This document shows, in pieces, positions 46,030 through 57,285 of a stretch of DNA of 64,000 bases. The number at the start of each line of letters is the position of its first letter. Position 1 is the stretch's first letter. The DNA comes from Cervus elaphus. Lineage: Eukaryota; Chordata; Mammalia; Artiodactyla; Cervidae. The DNA is taken from assembly GCF_910594005.1 (NCBI RefSeq), contig NC_057835.1:50616001-50680000 (forward strand), written 5' to 3'. The notes beneath the pieces are model-generated. The model worked only from the letters and a program-made list of their open reading frames with translations, was not told the DNA's origin and searched no databases. Made by a program: the position numbers and the translations under genes.

Positions 46030-46355
46030 CTGCAGACAAAGTGATCAGGAAAGAACCATTTGAGGAGATTAATGTTTGAGTCAAACCCTGAATCATGAAA
46101 GGGACCAGGGTTGTTAAGCTCTTTGGGAAGCTTTGCCAAGGAGAAGAAGAGGCTTAAAAAAAATCTGTGAGTGCAAAAGCTTGGAGTAGTCGAGACAGAA
46201 AGAAGTTTGGTGTTCCTAGACTCTAAAGAATAGTAACAGTGGTATTTGATGAATACCAGGAAGCAGGCAGAACCTAGATCTTTAGAGATTTGAAAGCATT
46301 GTCTATTGTCAGGAGTCTGAATTTTATTCTAAAAGCAATGGCAGTAGAACATGGC
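46030..46355 (-). mobile_element. L2 LINE remnant, antisense
   Basis: gagtgcaaaagcttggagta, then agtttggtgttcctagactc, tctttagagatttgaaagca and gtctgaattttattctaaaa appear in antisense L2 order. Confidence 0.55.
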
Positions 46356-46416
46356 TACATCTTTATTGCTAATCCAAAATAAGAGGGTAGCAGACACACT
46401 GCAGTTAACAACACTG

Positions 46417-46610
46417 GCTTTTGCATGGGCAGGCTCTGCAGTAGAGAATTCACCTGCAGTGCAAGGAGACATGGGCGGGAGACGCAGGTGATGTCTGGGT
46501 CAAGAAGGTCCCCTGGAGCAGGAAATGGCAACCCATTCCAGTATTTTTGCCTGGAAAATCCCAATCCATAGAGTTGCAAAAGAGTCAGACACAATTGGGC
46601 GACTAAACAA
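46417..46610 (+). mobile_element. Bov-tA SINE, diverged
   Basis: A degenerate head (gcaggctctgcagtagagaa; gatgtctgggtcaagaaggt) and a body with aggaaatggcaacccattcc. The stretch normally reading gacagaggagcctggcgggc is deleted (text jumps from aaaatccc to aatccatagagttgc). Confidence 0.9.
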
Positions 46611-46734
46611 GAAGTGGATGAACACTTCTTGGATCTTGTTGATATCACTTGAGGGACCCTGAGTTAAACATTTTCATGGTTTTAATTAAAACACTAACTA
46701 CCAATTATTTATGGATTTCATGGAGCCTTTATAG

Positions 46735-46845
46735 GTACACTCTGATTTATTCCTCAGTGCTGATGAATTGGTATTCATATGATCATTGATATATAACTGA
46801 GGAAAGCAAGAGAGAAGTTGGGTGACTTAGAATATTTCTAATTAC
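46735..46845 (-). mobile_element. possible MIR fragment, antisense
   Basis: ctctgatttattcctcagtg then aactgaggaaagcaagagag and ttgggtgacttagaa loosely follow antisense MIR. Confidence 0.35.
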
Positions 46846-46859
46846 TCAAGAAACATATA

Positions 46860-47130
46860 TTGAACAAGTACTGTGTCACATTGGAACAATTGTAAATTAA
46901 TCAAATTCCTGTCCTCATGGAGCTTAACATTCTAGTAGGGAAGAGAAACAATAAACAAATACTTACATAATGAAACACCATGGAGTAGGCGTTTAGTACA
47001 TGTTCACAAGGAGAATAAAGCAGGGTAAGCGGAGAGAGAGGAGGAAGGGGGGCTATTTCAGACAGAGTAGGCTAGCAAAGCCTCTGTGAGGAGATCCTTG
47101 AATTAAATAAGGCTGGAGGAGAGGAGGGAA
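46860..47130 (-). mobile_element. L2 LINE 3' end, antisense
   Basis: acatatattgaacaagtact, then gtcctcatggagcttaacat, gagaataaagcagggtaagc and aagcctctgtgaggagatcc follow the reversed L2 3' end. A separate copy from 46030-46355 because it restarts from the terminus. Confidence 0.65.
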
Positions 47131-48691
47131 TTATACAAATATCCGGAAACTGAAACCAAGTCTTTAAATCTAAATCCCACACTTCTGGCAAAACTCACCT
47201 ACTGGTTATTGAGGTCAAAAATCCCACCAAGAGGCTTTAAAAATTACAGTTACAATGTTAGTAGGTAAAACTATAACAGCTTGCTCATGAGCCTCTACTT
47301 CTGGTTTAATCACCTGCGGTTTCGTTCTGTCATTTTAAGGTGAACTCAGTCTTTTAGGGGCGGGGAGCCTTGCAGAGTTTTACTCTCCTACTTCTTCTCC
47401 CTCCTCTGGTTCCAGATCACATCGGGTCTGTTCTGGCAAGACTGGCATATAACATGGTACTGGGGATCCACAGTGTCCTCCGGGCTTCCCTCTTCTCTGC
47501 TGACTTGGACTTGGACAGTCTGCCTCTGTCCTTGCTGTGCTCACTGCTGATGACTCAAGTCTGTCTTCTTGGCGTAAGCAATGCAGGGCAATTGCTCCCT
47601 GCAGCCTGGCCACTCTTCTTGCTGACTGCTCTGGCCAGGCAGATAGTACACAGTTGATGGGTGACTCTGTTCCAACTCTGGAGTTTTCCACTCTGCAGCC
47701 CTCTGCTCCAGAGTGACTTGGTCTCCAGGGCCCTGTGGAGCTCCCAGCCAGCTTCCAGCTCAATCTCAGGGAGTTGAAGTGCCTTCTGGGTCTCTCCTCT
47801 GCCACACTGTAGCTGAGGGAGACTCTGACCTAGAAAGGAGCAAGGCTGGGAGTCTTTTTCTTAATTCCCAGCTCTCTTTCAACTAATTTTTGTTTCTTTT
47901 TAAGTGAGTAGTTGTTGTTCATATCATACCAGGCTATCCTCATTTTTGTTTTGTTTCATTTTTAAATGCTCACAAGAGACAAAACAAGTGTTATTCATTT
48001 ATGAGGGCTGAACGTAAGAGACAGTTTTGCTTTAACTCCCACAAAGATTTGGCTTAGAAGATGAATAGCTGAAGCTTAGAGGATCCAGGTCATTGAATGA
48101 ACCATAGAAAAAGGTGCTGCAGACCTGTTAGACAGGAATCTCTCTCGGTGCCATTTGAGAGACTCAAGGAAGAGACTTATGAGTGGGAAGTTTTCTTTAA
48201 AGTAAGAGGAAGCCATTCATCTTGGGCACCCATCCCTCTTGATGGATGAGGAAACCAGAGCATTATAAATTAGTGTGGATAGGGGGATTAAACAGTGATG
48301 TAGACATTCCATACATAGATAACTTTTTTTTTTTTCACATACAACATTGTAGACACACCTGTTTACATTAGCTTTCAATAAATCTGGCCTTTGTTTTCTA
48401 GGGCAGATTTTGGGAGATGGCTTATCCTGACTTGATAATAAGTAAAGTGTTAGGAAGAAGATGATTTAATTAGAGTTCAGGTATTCTTTTAGAATTAAAT
48501 GAATGAAATATAGGTAGCACATTTTAGGTGAGACAGCTCATAAAATATAAGTGATAAAATGGTAAATACTAGTGGAGGCAGTAGAAAACTTCTTGCCTTT
48601 GTCAACAAATATCATCTTTAAGTGGGTCAGCTTACTTTTAACTATTTGGTTAAGCAGTCATTAATAGACTGCTGACAGTTAAAAACTTACT
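47131..48691. other. unassigned DNA including a G+C-richer block
   Basis: The block 47,340-47,860 is clearly richer in G+C than its surroundings, has few CpG, and is open on the minus strand for 141 codons (47,380-47,805) with no ATG near the start. I recognise no gene or repeat; an unlisted LTR is possible. The rest is ordinary AT-rich sequence with a T run at 48327-48337. Confidence 0.35.
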
Positions 48692-48702
48692 CCTGCAAAA
48701 GT

Positions 48703-48899
48703 GAGCTTCCCTTGTGGCTCAGATAGTAAAGTATCTGCCTGCAGTGCAGGAGACCTGGGTTCCATCCCTGGGTCAGGAAGAGTCCCTCGAGAAAAGAATA
48801 GCAACCCACTCTATTATTCTTGCCTGTGGAACTCCGTGGACAGAGGTGCCTGGCAGGTTTCAAACAGTCAGACACAGCTGAGCAGCTAACACACACACA
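48703..48899 (+). mobile_element. Bov-tA SINE with TSD
   Basis: Head gagcttcccttgtggctcag, body agaatagcaacccactctat, end gctgagcagctaacacacac. The duplicate cct(g/c)caaaagt is at 48692-48702 and 48900-48910. The CA-repeat tail is typical of these SINEs. Confidence 0.93.
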
Positions 48900-48910
48900 C
48901 CTCCAAAAGT

Positions 48911-49479
48911 ACCACCAGTTAGTAATAGACACAGGCACATAAAGTGATGTTAGCAAGTCGATCCTTCCTGTTTTATGACTGATTTCCCACACAGAAACCC
49001 CAATGTAAAGTCTTGAATTTCAAAGTGCTCAGATATATATTTGATAAATAAATATTTAACTATAATCCTCAATCCAGAGTAGTAATATGATGTGTTGGGA
49101 AAAATATATATGAATATAAAGATTATATATATATATATATATATATTCATGTGTGACACACACACACATAAAGATTACAATTATTCCCTTCCCTTTGGTT
49201 AAAAAGAGGGTGTGTTGAAAGAGATATAAATTGGGAGACGGGGAGAGAGAGGAAAAAGAAAATCAGAATTGGCTCTTAGAAAGGATTTGATAAATTTTCA
49301 TTGAACTGTTAACAATTAAATATATTTAGTGGGTCAGAAGTTAACTAGAAGCAATAGCTTAAGCCCAAGTACATCTTCTCCCCTGAAGATCCAGCCATTT
49401 TTATTTTCAGAGGGTCACCCCTTGAACCCAAATAATACCCACTGAGAATCACAGAATTTTTCTTGCTTTAAGTCTAATC
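48911..49479. other. unassigned DNA with an AT microsatellite
   Basis: A (TA)n run of 24 bases at 49123-49146 is followed by a (CA)n run at 49156-49168. Nothing else recognised. Confidence 0.45.
49123..49146. repeat. (TA)n microsatellite
   Basis: Twelve uninterrupted units; a likely polymorphic site. Confidence 0.92.
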
Positions 49480-50214
49480 CTTTTATAACTTTTATGAAAA
49501 TTCAATCCATATATTTTCAATACTTTTTATTTTGAAGTGAAGTCGCTCAGTTGTGTTTGACTCTTTGTGACCCTATGGACTGTAGCCTACCAGGCTCCTC
49601 TGTCCATGGGATTTTCCAGGCAAGAGTGCTGGAGTGGGTTGCCATTTCCTTCTCCAGGGTTTTATTTTGAAATGAGTAAAATTTCATAGGAATTTACCAA
49701 AAAATATACATAGAGCTTCTGTGTATGCCTTTCACTCATCTTTCCCCAAGGGTAATGTGATGCACCATTATAGTAAAATCTCCACTCTAGGAAACTGACA
49801 TTGGTAGAGTCCACAGAATTTCATCTGATTCATTAGTTTCTCATGTGCCTGTGTGTGTATAGTTCTGTGTGACTTTTTCCTATGTACAGATTCACGTAAC
49901 TACCACCACAATCAAGATCCAAAGCTGTAGCTGCACTCATCACTTCCATTCCCTCACCCCTAATCTTGGCAACCACTATTTTATCACTCTATTACTGTGT
50001 TATTTCAAATACATCTTATAAATCATACAGTATGTAACCTTTTGCGATTGACTTTTCTCACCCAGCATAATTCCCTGGTGATCTATCCAAGTTGTTGTCT
50101 GTGTCACTAATTTTTCCCTGTATTCCATGAGTAGGAATGGACCACAGTTTAACTACTTACCCACTGAAGGGCATTTGTGTTCCATATCAGCGTGTTTTGA
50201 TCCTGCCTTTGTAT
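49480..50214 (-). mobile_element. ancient L1M 3' end, antisense, split by BovA
   Basis: gattcacgtaactaccacca, caatcaagatccaaagctgt, ttggcaaccactattttatc, taaatcatacagtatgtaac and acccactgaagggcatttgt follow the antisense L1M 3' end. A BovA monomer with a perfect TSD interrupts it at 49537-49659. Confidence 0.72.
49537..49659 (-). mobile_element. BovA monomer without tRNA head, perfect TSD
   Basis: gaagtcgctcagttgtgttt through cctgtccatggg-like text to ccatttccttctccaggg is the BovA body only. On its own strand it begins at ccctggagaagg, the point where the tRNA-like part of Bov-tA normally joins. A perfect 12-bp duplicate, ttttattttgaa, lies at 49525-49536 and 49660-49671. It is either a genuine BovA unit or a Bov-tA truncated exactly at the joint. 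Confidence 0.9.
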
Positions 50215-50590
50215 ATACTACCGCTATTCCCTCTGTGTTGGTTGGGATAATGCGGGGTGTTATAACAAGCAAGCATTCAAATCTCAATAATTTAACCTTT
50301 CAGTTTGTTTCTTATTAATATAATAGTCCACAGTAGGTATTCTTGGTGGGGCAACTTTCCTTTAAGCAATGATTCAGAAACCTAGAATGTGTTTCTTCTT
50401 GCTCTGCCATTTGAAACACTTAACTCTTGACATTGCCAGAGTATTTTCTCCATGTCAGACAGCCAGAAGAAGAGAGCACAGGGAGAGTGCTGTGTCTCAC
50501 TTGTCCTCATATTTCATTAAGATATACTAGTCATGTGTGCCCAGAGATCTCTGAAGGAAGCAGGGCCTTGAAAGACAGATGTAAGCTCAA
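50215..50590. other. unclassified ancient repeat-like segment
   Basis: ggtgttataacaagcaagca, then caatctcaataatttaac-like text and agtcatgtgtgcccagagat are reminiscent of a mammalian-wide LTR or DNA-transposon remnant. I cannot name the family. Confidence 0.3.
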
Positions 50591-51719
50591 GAGGAAGAAA
50601 AAATGGGTTTGATGAACAAATGTCCGGGCCGTATGACAAAGTCAAAGATCTTGAACCTGCCATGCACCAAACTCCCACACATCTGTTCACTAATGCTGTT
50701 TGTTCCCTCACTGGTATAGTAGTTAGTGCAGAGCAGAGAGAGAGAGAGAGACGACATGAAATTGGGTGCATACGTTATGGAAAATTCAGTAATCCCCTTG
50801 TTTCTTCCCTATAGTAAATCTGTTTGTTATTTGCACTCGGTAAAACAACAAAAGTAAACCACTCTGTCGAAGTTCCACATTGTTTTGGCCAGCAGAATTC
50901 TGAGAGCTCAGTGTCCCATATTCCGCATTTGTAAAATCTACTAGATCCACTCTGGAAGAAATTAGTAGCACACATTTAAGGTACTCTCAAGGGTAAGAGG
51001 TTATGGAAAAACTGCATATCCTGAAAGAGAGTTTTTTTATAATTTGGGGATTTTGTAAATAGGGTGATTATGTAATACTTGATAAAAATTTGCCATGGTT
51101 TTTCTTATGGATTAGCTAAGAAATAAGGATAAACATATAGTATTTTATCCAGCTTACAGTTTATAGAAATAATTGACATGAAATGAAACCAGTAATAGTT
51201 AAAACTGCTCACTGTAAAATTTGCTGTTGATGAAAAATTGACTGACAAATCAATTTTTGTTGGCAAAATATAGGTTTGCAAAATTTGGCCTGGAAAAAAA
51301 TTGACTTCACAAAAATAATGGCCACAAAACAAATTTTAAATTAGCTAAATGTATAACCATAAAAGTTTGAATTAGATAGAATGAAATTTTTAATGGATAA
51401 ATTGAAGCTCCTTGACAAAAGTAGCATAGTAAATTGTATTAATCCCAGTGATGTTAATGTTAAATCAATAGTAAAAGACTTAAGTGTAGTATATAAAAAA
51501 TTCATCAGGAAATTAAATTGGTATAATATTGTCTGCTGTAGAAATTTTTTTCTTGATAAAAATTCATCCTTGTTATTATAATTTTGATTTTAAAGTTTGT
51601 GTTCATAAATGTGGAGTCGGACTCTCACGATGTCCAAATAATGGAGTCAAAAATCTCCTGGACTCTTATTTATACAAGAAGGATAATGTAATTGTGCTTT
51701 TTTCACAGAGATTCTAGGA
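50591..51719. other. unassigned, strongly AT-rich DNA
   Basis: An AG microsatellite at 50735-50751. The 51,040-51,600 part is very AT-rich and repeats words such as caaatttt and aaaattgact, as in an old DNA transposon, but no terminal repeats are visible. Confidence 0.4.
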
Positions 51720-51860
51720 AGTGGTTCTCAAACTTTAATGTACATCAGAGTCACCTGGAGGACTTTTGATTGGGGGTGTGGCAGAGAATTTCCATTTCCA
51801 ACAAATTTTCAAGGGATTCTGATCTGGGGATCCCAGTTTGGGTACCCCTCCCTTAGGCAG
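51720..51860. mobile_element. MER5A-type hAT element, internally deleted
   Basis: agtggttctcaaactttaat and agagtcacctggaggacttt open it. The end, near atcccagtttgggtacccc, is a decayed inverted repeat. It is shorter than the copy at 13,370. Confidence 0.7.
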
Positions 51861-51997
51861 CTTTTGTGAACACTGGCTTTTGCTAAAGGTCAGTACCTGC
51901 ATCTCTTTGTAGGAAAACTGGCCTCAGGTTTCAGCAACCTGCTTTCACAGACATCTAGGGATGCTGAGGAATTTATACTTCCCAGTCCTACCCTAGA

Positions 51998-52209
51998 GGG
52001 CTTCACAGGTGGCTCAGTGATAGAGAATCCTCCTGCCAATGTGAGAGACATGAATTCAGTCCCTGGGTCAGGAAGATCCCCTGGCGAAGGAAATGGCAAC
52101 CCACTCCAGTATTTTTGCCTGGGAAATCCCGTGGACAGAGGAACGGTGGGCTACAGTTCTTGGGGGTCTCAAAGAGTGGGACGTGACTTAGTGACTAAAC
52201 AATAACAAC
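51998..52209 (+). mobile_element. Bov-tA SINE with TSD
   Basis: Head gggcttcacaggtggctcag, body aggaaatggcaacccactcc, tail gtgactaaacaataacaa. Duplicates cct(a/g)cc(c/t)taga lie at 51987-51997 and 52210-52220. Confidence 0.93.
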
Positions 52210-52220
52210 CCTGCCTTAGA

Positions 52221-52739
52221 TGGCCCCTAATCAGTGCTGCAGGTATTGCCGTATAAATACTAGAGATCCCTGAGCAAGACCACACTGAACTGCGCCTGCA
52301 CGCTCTCCAGGTGTGCCCAGGGGGGTGGAATCCAAGTTAACTTTTACCAGACACTTGGCAAGAGATGAGTGGAGTGTTGGGCACAAAAACTTGTGTGAAG
52401 TTTGACAGAAATTGGATGATGAGACAGTGAAGAGCAGCAACTCACATAAGACATTTGTCTATAAAAGAAGGCAGAGAAATCAAACAGTGTTTGGGAAGGA
52501 GAGTAGAGTCAAAAAGAGCTCTTTTATTTTTTTAAAGATAAGAGCTATTGTACCATGTTTTATATTGACAGGAATGATTCAGTAAACAGAGATACGGTAA
52601 AGAGAGAGGGGATATATACTCAGAGCAAGAAAGTCCTTGATTAGGAGGGAAAAACGGATTTGCTACACAAGTGGACAGGCAGCTTTACCATATAGGGTCA
52701 ACATTTCCTCCATTAATTGTGAAATGCATCAAGAGAAGT
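52221..52739. other. unassigned non-coding DNA
   Basis: Nothing recognised. Confidence 0.45.
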
Positions 52740-53335
52740 CAAGACTCTTTCTTCTCTTATATCTCACATTTTATCAGCCCTTAAGTTCTGCCAATTCTCT
52801 CCTTCTAATGTTTCCCTTAACTGTCTGCCCTTTGGCTCCATCCCCAGTGTCACAGCCTTAGTCGGGACACTCAGAATCTATAACCCATCTTTTTACAGAC
52901 GCTGTCAAGTACTCTTGCTTCTCTTGCAAGTACCCTTGCCTTGTCCCTCTCCAATCCATTTTTCCAGGCTACCACCAGGCATCTTTGTCAGAGCAAATCT
53001 GAGCATCTTGCTCCTAGGCTCAAAATCCTTCATCCACTCTTTTACTGGATAAAGTTTTAAATTCATTAGTTCAATACACAAAGCCTTTGATGGTCTGTCC
53101 CCTGCCTTTGTATTCAGCTGCTTCTCCTGACATTGATCCTGCAGCCCTTGGCGATCATGTAATAACCAGCTTCCTATAGACCCTCTAAATGTCTCGCACA
53201 CTCATATACCTCTGTCTTTATATTAATATTTTTTGTTCCTTTTTCTCTAAACACTTTTCTTTCCTTTGCCTATCTGGTCAACTCCTATTTCCCCTTCATA
53301 TCACAGTTCAAGCCTTACTCTTCCTGTTAGTTAAA
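52740..53335 (+). mobile_element. L2 LINE 3' part, longest L2 copy here
   Basis: ccatttttccaggctaccac, cttgctcctaggctcaaaat, tactggataaagttttaaat, acaaagcctttgatggtctg and cacagttcaagccttactct follow L2 coding-end order over ~600 bp. It is diverged, with frame lost. Confidence 0.65.
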
Positions 53336-55828
53336 TGAATACCTTTATGACTAAATGCATAATAGGTGTTAATTATAGCAATCAGTCCAAATGCTGCATT
53401 TTCTGTGGTCAAGCCACATTTTCCAGTTTGGGGTTTGAGAAATTTGTCTCAGAGGATGGTAAGTGATTACTTCACGCCAAGGTGTGAATCAGGTTCAGCT
53501 TACGAGGGATCACTTACATTTTCTCAAAAGAGTATGAAAAAGAAGCGTGAGTGTGTTGAGGAAGGCTCATGCTCTGACACTTTCTGCCAAAGGGTATAAT
53601 CCATGGGCTCAGCAAGTCCTGGAAAGACTTCCATTACTTTGAAAGTATGCTCATCCCCAGCCCTCAGGGGAAGAGAGAGTGATCCTCAGAGAGGATGGAG
53701 ACATTTCCCCCAAATACTTGAAACCGAGATTGTGGGGAAAAGCAGAGACGTTGCTATAATTTCTATTAGTGAGTTATTACCTCAAGCACTGAATGGGGAA
53801 AATTTTACCTGTTCATCCCAGTGCCTTAGCTATTGTGTAAGGTGATATGAGAAATAATAATGACAAATAAAAATGACTTCCATGACAAAAAGGAAGTAGT
53901 ACTCTGTAGCTTAAGGAGCAAGTCAGAGAGACTCTTGAGATCCTTTTGGTTCAAATGATGCTAGTTCAAGACTGCATTAAGGGTCTTGGGGCTGGAGGTA
54001 GGGGGTGGATTCTTGATTCTAAGATTTCTAAGATTCTTGTCTTAAAAATTCTGAGATTCTTGTCCTGCAGCTGGAATAATAATGGAGCTACAAAAAAGGG
54101 AAACCTGGAGTGTAAATCTGGGAGTAAGTGAGAATCTCAGAGCACACGAAGGGTGAAGAAAACAAAACGGAAGGAGAGGCATGTTGGGGAAGCACCCAGA
54201 CCACCACAAAACTCACCAACTGCCACCAAAAATGACAAATATGATATGTGAACTCATGAATGTTACAGGGGGAAGCAGTTATGATTTATTTGAAAACCTT
54301 TACAGTCGTGCCTTTTGCCAAACAGTAATATTTTTATAAAGACGTTATGAAGCAACCTCTGTAAAGATTGTACTTTTCTGATTTTTTTTTTTTTGGTTTG
54401 GTTTTTCTTAAAAAGTTTTTAAGGCTTTGGTTTTCCAGCTTCTTTGCCTTTTAGTGGTTGGCCGTGACTGCCGCTTTAAGAAATGTTTTTTCTGTTCCTG
54501 CTCCATTTTAATCTTTCACTTTGTATTAACAAAATCAAAACCAGCACAATTAGATACCTCCTGATTCTGATTTGTTTTAATACTAAGAGAATGTTTGAAA
54601 TGGCTCAAGCAGTGGGGGAAATACTTCAAGCCGTGGTGGCTGCAACATTGGAGTTCTAGAGGAAAACTTCAAAAGACAGCTTGAAAGAAAGACCAAAACC
54701 ATCTCAACCAATAATTCTTTACATTTGTGCTTTTATTTTATTGTAGTCTTCACAATAAAAGCAAGAGGATCGGGTAGAGAGAAAAAGATGTTTGTAAGCT
54801 CATTTCAGTCGTGCAATGTCAGATGTAATCCAAAGGACTTTCCCCTTTGCTTTTCAAACAGACAATCAAACGTTGTATCTATAACTCAAAAAAACAAAAA
54901 GGGACTAGAATATGCACAGCAGTCAGTGCCCAATTGTCTCATTTGGTTAGAATAAATGAAGGAGAAAATGGGCGAGATTCAGAAAGCAGAATTATGATGA
55001 AGCTATGTTGATCCAAATCCCCATCTCTTCTGTTTATATGTTGGACATCCTGAATGAGATGGGAACGCTAGAAACAAGAGCAAGGAGAGATCTTCAAGTG
55101 ATAGGAATTTGGCCACCGAGGGAGGTACGTGAATAAATGAGCCTTTGAAGCATCACAGTGGGCAGAATTAGCAAGAAATGGTTGCAGTTGTGCACATGTG
55201 GATTGTGGTATAGAGTTAGGAAACAGCTAATGACTTGATTTCTCATTCCTTTTATTATTACTATGATTATTTTTAAGTCTCCTAGCAATAACACTTCAGA
55301 GTTACTTTTGTTTTTATCCCATTTTAAGTCTGGCCGTTAAGTAGAGATTCTACTGTGTTCCTCCACGGTGTTTTGTTTTGTTTTTTAACAGGAAATTGGG
55401 TAGCTACTGTATATGAGCTTTTTCTCTCACCATTCATTTAGGTAGATTTTTAGTTTGTAGAAACACAGTAAGTGTTTAGTTTCCTATAAAAGGCTCTTAT
55501 GTTCGTTGCATGAAAGGAAAAAGACAGTATCTCTGGACATGATGAGAAATTTCTGAATTCTGCTCTCCCGGTGATAACACAGTGAACTGATATATTGAAC
55601 ATCAGAGCCCTAGTCTCCTTGCCTCTACTGCCTCTCAGTTTATCAGTCTATGCCCTCTGCTCCTCATCCTCAGGAATATGAGGGGTGGGGGGACAAGGGA
55701 GAGAGAGAGAGAGGAATTAAAAGAACCAAGTCTATTAGGAGACAGGTTGCCTTGGAATCACTGAAGTCACCATGGCCCTGGGAACTGTGTTCTACTGATA
55801 CAGGGAAGGACACTTTGACTGCCACTGT
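53336..55828. other. 2.5-kb repeat-poor stretch
   Basis: No interspersed repeat is recognised. Present are degenerate tandem words around 54,010-54,062 (variants of gattctaagatttct), a T run at 54382-54394, and a GA microsatellite at 55698-55713. The 54,500-54,950 part has low repeat content and mixed composition, as conserved non-coding DNA often does, but this cannot be judged from one sequence. Confidence 0.4.
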
Positions 55829-55839
55829 GTATACTCTAG

Positions 55840-55993
55840 GCTTCCCTCATAGCTCAGTTGGTAAAGAATCCGCCTGCAATGCAGGAGACCCCAGTTCAAT
55901 TCCTGGGTCTGGAAGATCCGCTGGAGAAGGGATAGGCTACCCACTCCAGTATACTTGGGCTTCCCTTGTGGCTTAGCTGGTATATAGCTGGTA
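55840..55993 (+). mobile_element. Bov-tA SINE, truncated, with partial second head
   Basis: A complete tRNA-like head (gcttccctcatagctcagtt; ccccagttcaattcctgggt) and the first part of the BovA body to cactccagtatac run into a second head start, gggcttcccttgtggcttag. Flanks share tatact(c/g)tag at 55830-55839 and 55994-56003, so the composite appears to have inserted as one unit. Confidence 0.88.
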
Positions 55994-56003
55994 TATACTG
56001 TAG

Positions 56004-57099
56004 ATGGATCCAAGAATTTCCCTTTCAGAACTTCCTCCTATTATTCTGCTGAAGTATCAATCAAAAGAGGTACCCAAATTTTCAACAATCTAACAGAACC
56101 AACCCCCTCTTCCACTTCTTCCTGCTCCTTTTTCACCCCCAGCTCCTGCCATCTGACCAGTATCTGAACAAAGCAGCTCAAAAGTTCTGGGTGAAGGGAG
56201 TAATTTTTCTGTTTCATATTATTAAATCCAGAATCTTTTCTTTTGTGTTTTATTAAAAGACTGGAGAGAGCATTTCCTTTAAAAGGTTCCAGAATGAGCT
56301 AGTTTGAGTGTCAAAACCTTTCTCTGTTTATCAAGAATTTAACCATGATAAAGAAAGGATCAGCTTTTAAGTCCCTGGGCTGGCATACCTCCGTGACACG
56401 CAGGAACTTCAAATAGCAGGAAAATAATCTTCTAGTTCTACGGAAATAGTTTCCAAAAGAGAGGATGGGATTAAAACCCACTGATAGCAGCTTTGGGTGA
56501 GCCTAAGAGAGAATAACTAACAATAGAAAATAGGATAATTAAGAAGGCTAGTTGTTTCTACAGGAAAAAAGACTAGCCAGAAAACATTTTGGCTCAGAAT
56601 TTCCTAGAAGTGAAATGACTGTGGCATCTTTTCTCTCCTGCAGCTTTATGAATTTTGATATATTGTTCAAGAGATTTTCTGTCATTAATCTTAGCCTGAC
56701 CATATAGTTGGGGGGGCGGGGGAGTGTCTAGAAACACAGGGAGAGTTAAATCAATCAAACTTTTAAGTGATTCCCTAAAAAAACACATGTATTACCTTTC
56801 ATACAGTGTGTTTGTAAAAACGATTATTGTCAAGGAAAGCATTTAATTTCCAACCAAGCAAAGCAAGATGTATAAGACTTAGCAGCTACTAAAATTAGAT
56901 AGTGATGGAGTTTCACAGGCTTGGAAATTGAAATACTGTGAAACATCATACGGCTTTTTTTCAAAAATGTCATGTCTTTTCAGCCTAGAGTGAAATATAG
57001 TGAAAGTTTTTAAACTCAGCATTCAATTATAGTCCTATGATACTCTTTTGTTTAAATGTTGAATAATCTCATTTACAATGGCTAAAATAACAAAATCTG
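56004..57099. other. unassigned non-coding DNA
   Basis: A G-rich run (gggggggcgggggag) at 56709-56723. Nothing else recognised. Confidence 0.45.
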
Positions 57100-57285
57100 T
57101 AACCATTTACTGGGCTTCCTATGTGCCCAGCACTGTGCATTAGGATTTACGTTTCAGTAAATGATTCCATTAGGCAGATGTTATTATACCCATTTCACAG
57201 ATAAGAAGCTGATATTTGTGAAGTTTGAGCCATGTGCTCAGCCTCTGTGATTCAGAATCCAAACTCTGATCCATTTCTGCTATTC
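57100..57285 (-). mobile_element. MIR SINE, antisense
   Basis: tatgtgcccagcactgtgca, then gatgttattatacccatttc and acagataagaagctgatatt follow antisense MIR. Confidence 0.7.

Noticed and set aside
47380..47805. 141-codon minus-strand frame as a protein-coding exon
   Set aside because: It starts at a GTG, has no early ATG, no recognisable domain and no trusted splice sites. High local G+C reduces stops.
47340..47860. CpG island or promoter
   Set aside because: G+C is raised but only a handful of CpG are visible, far below an island.
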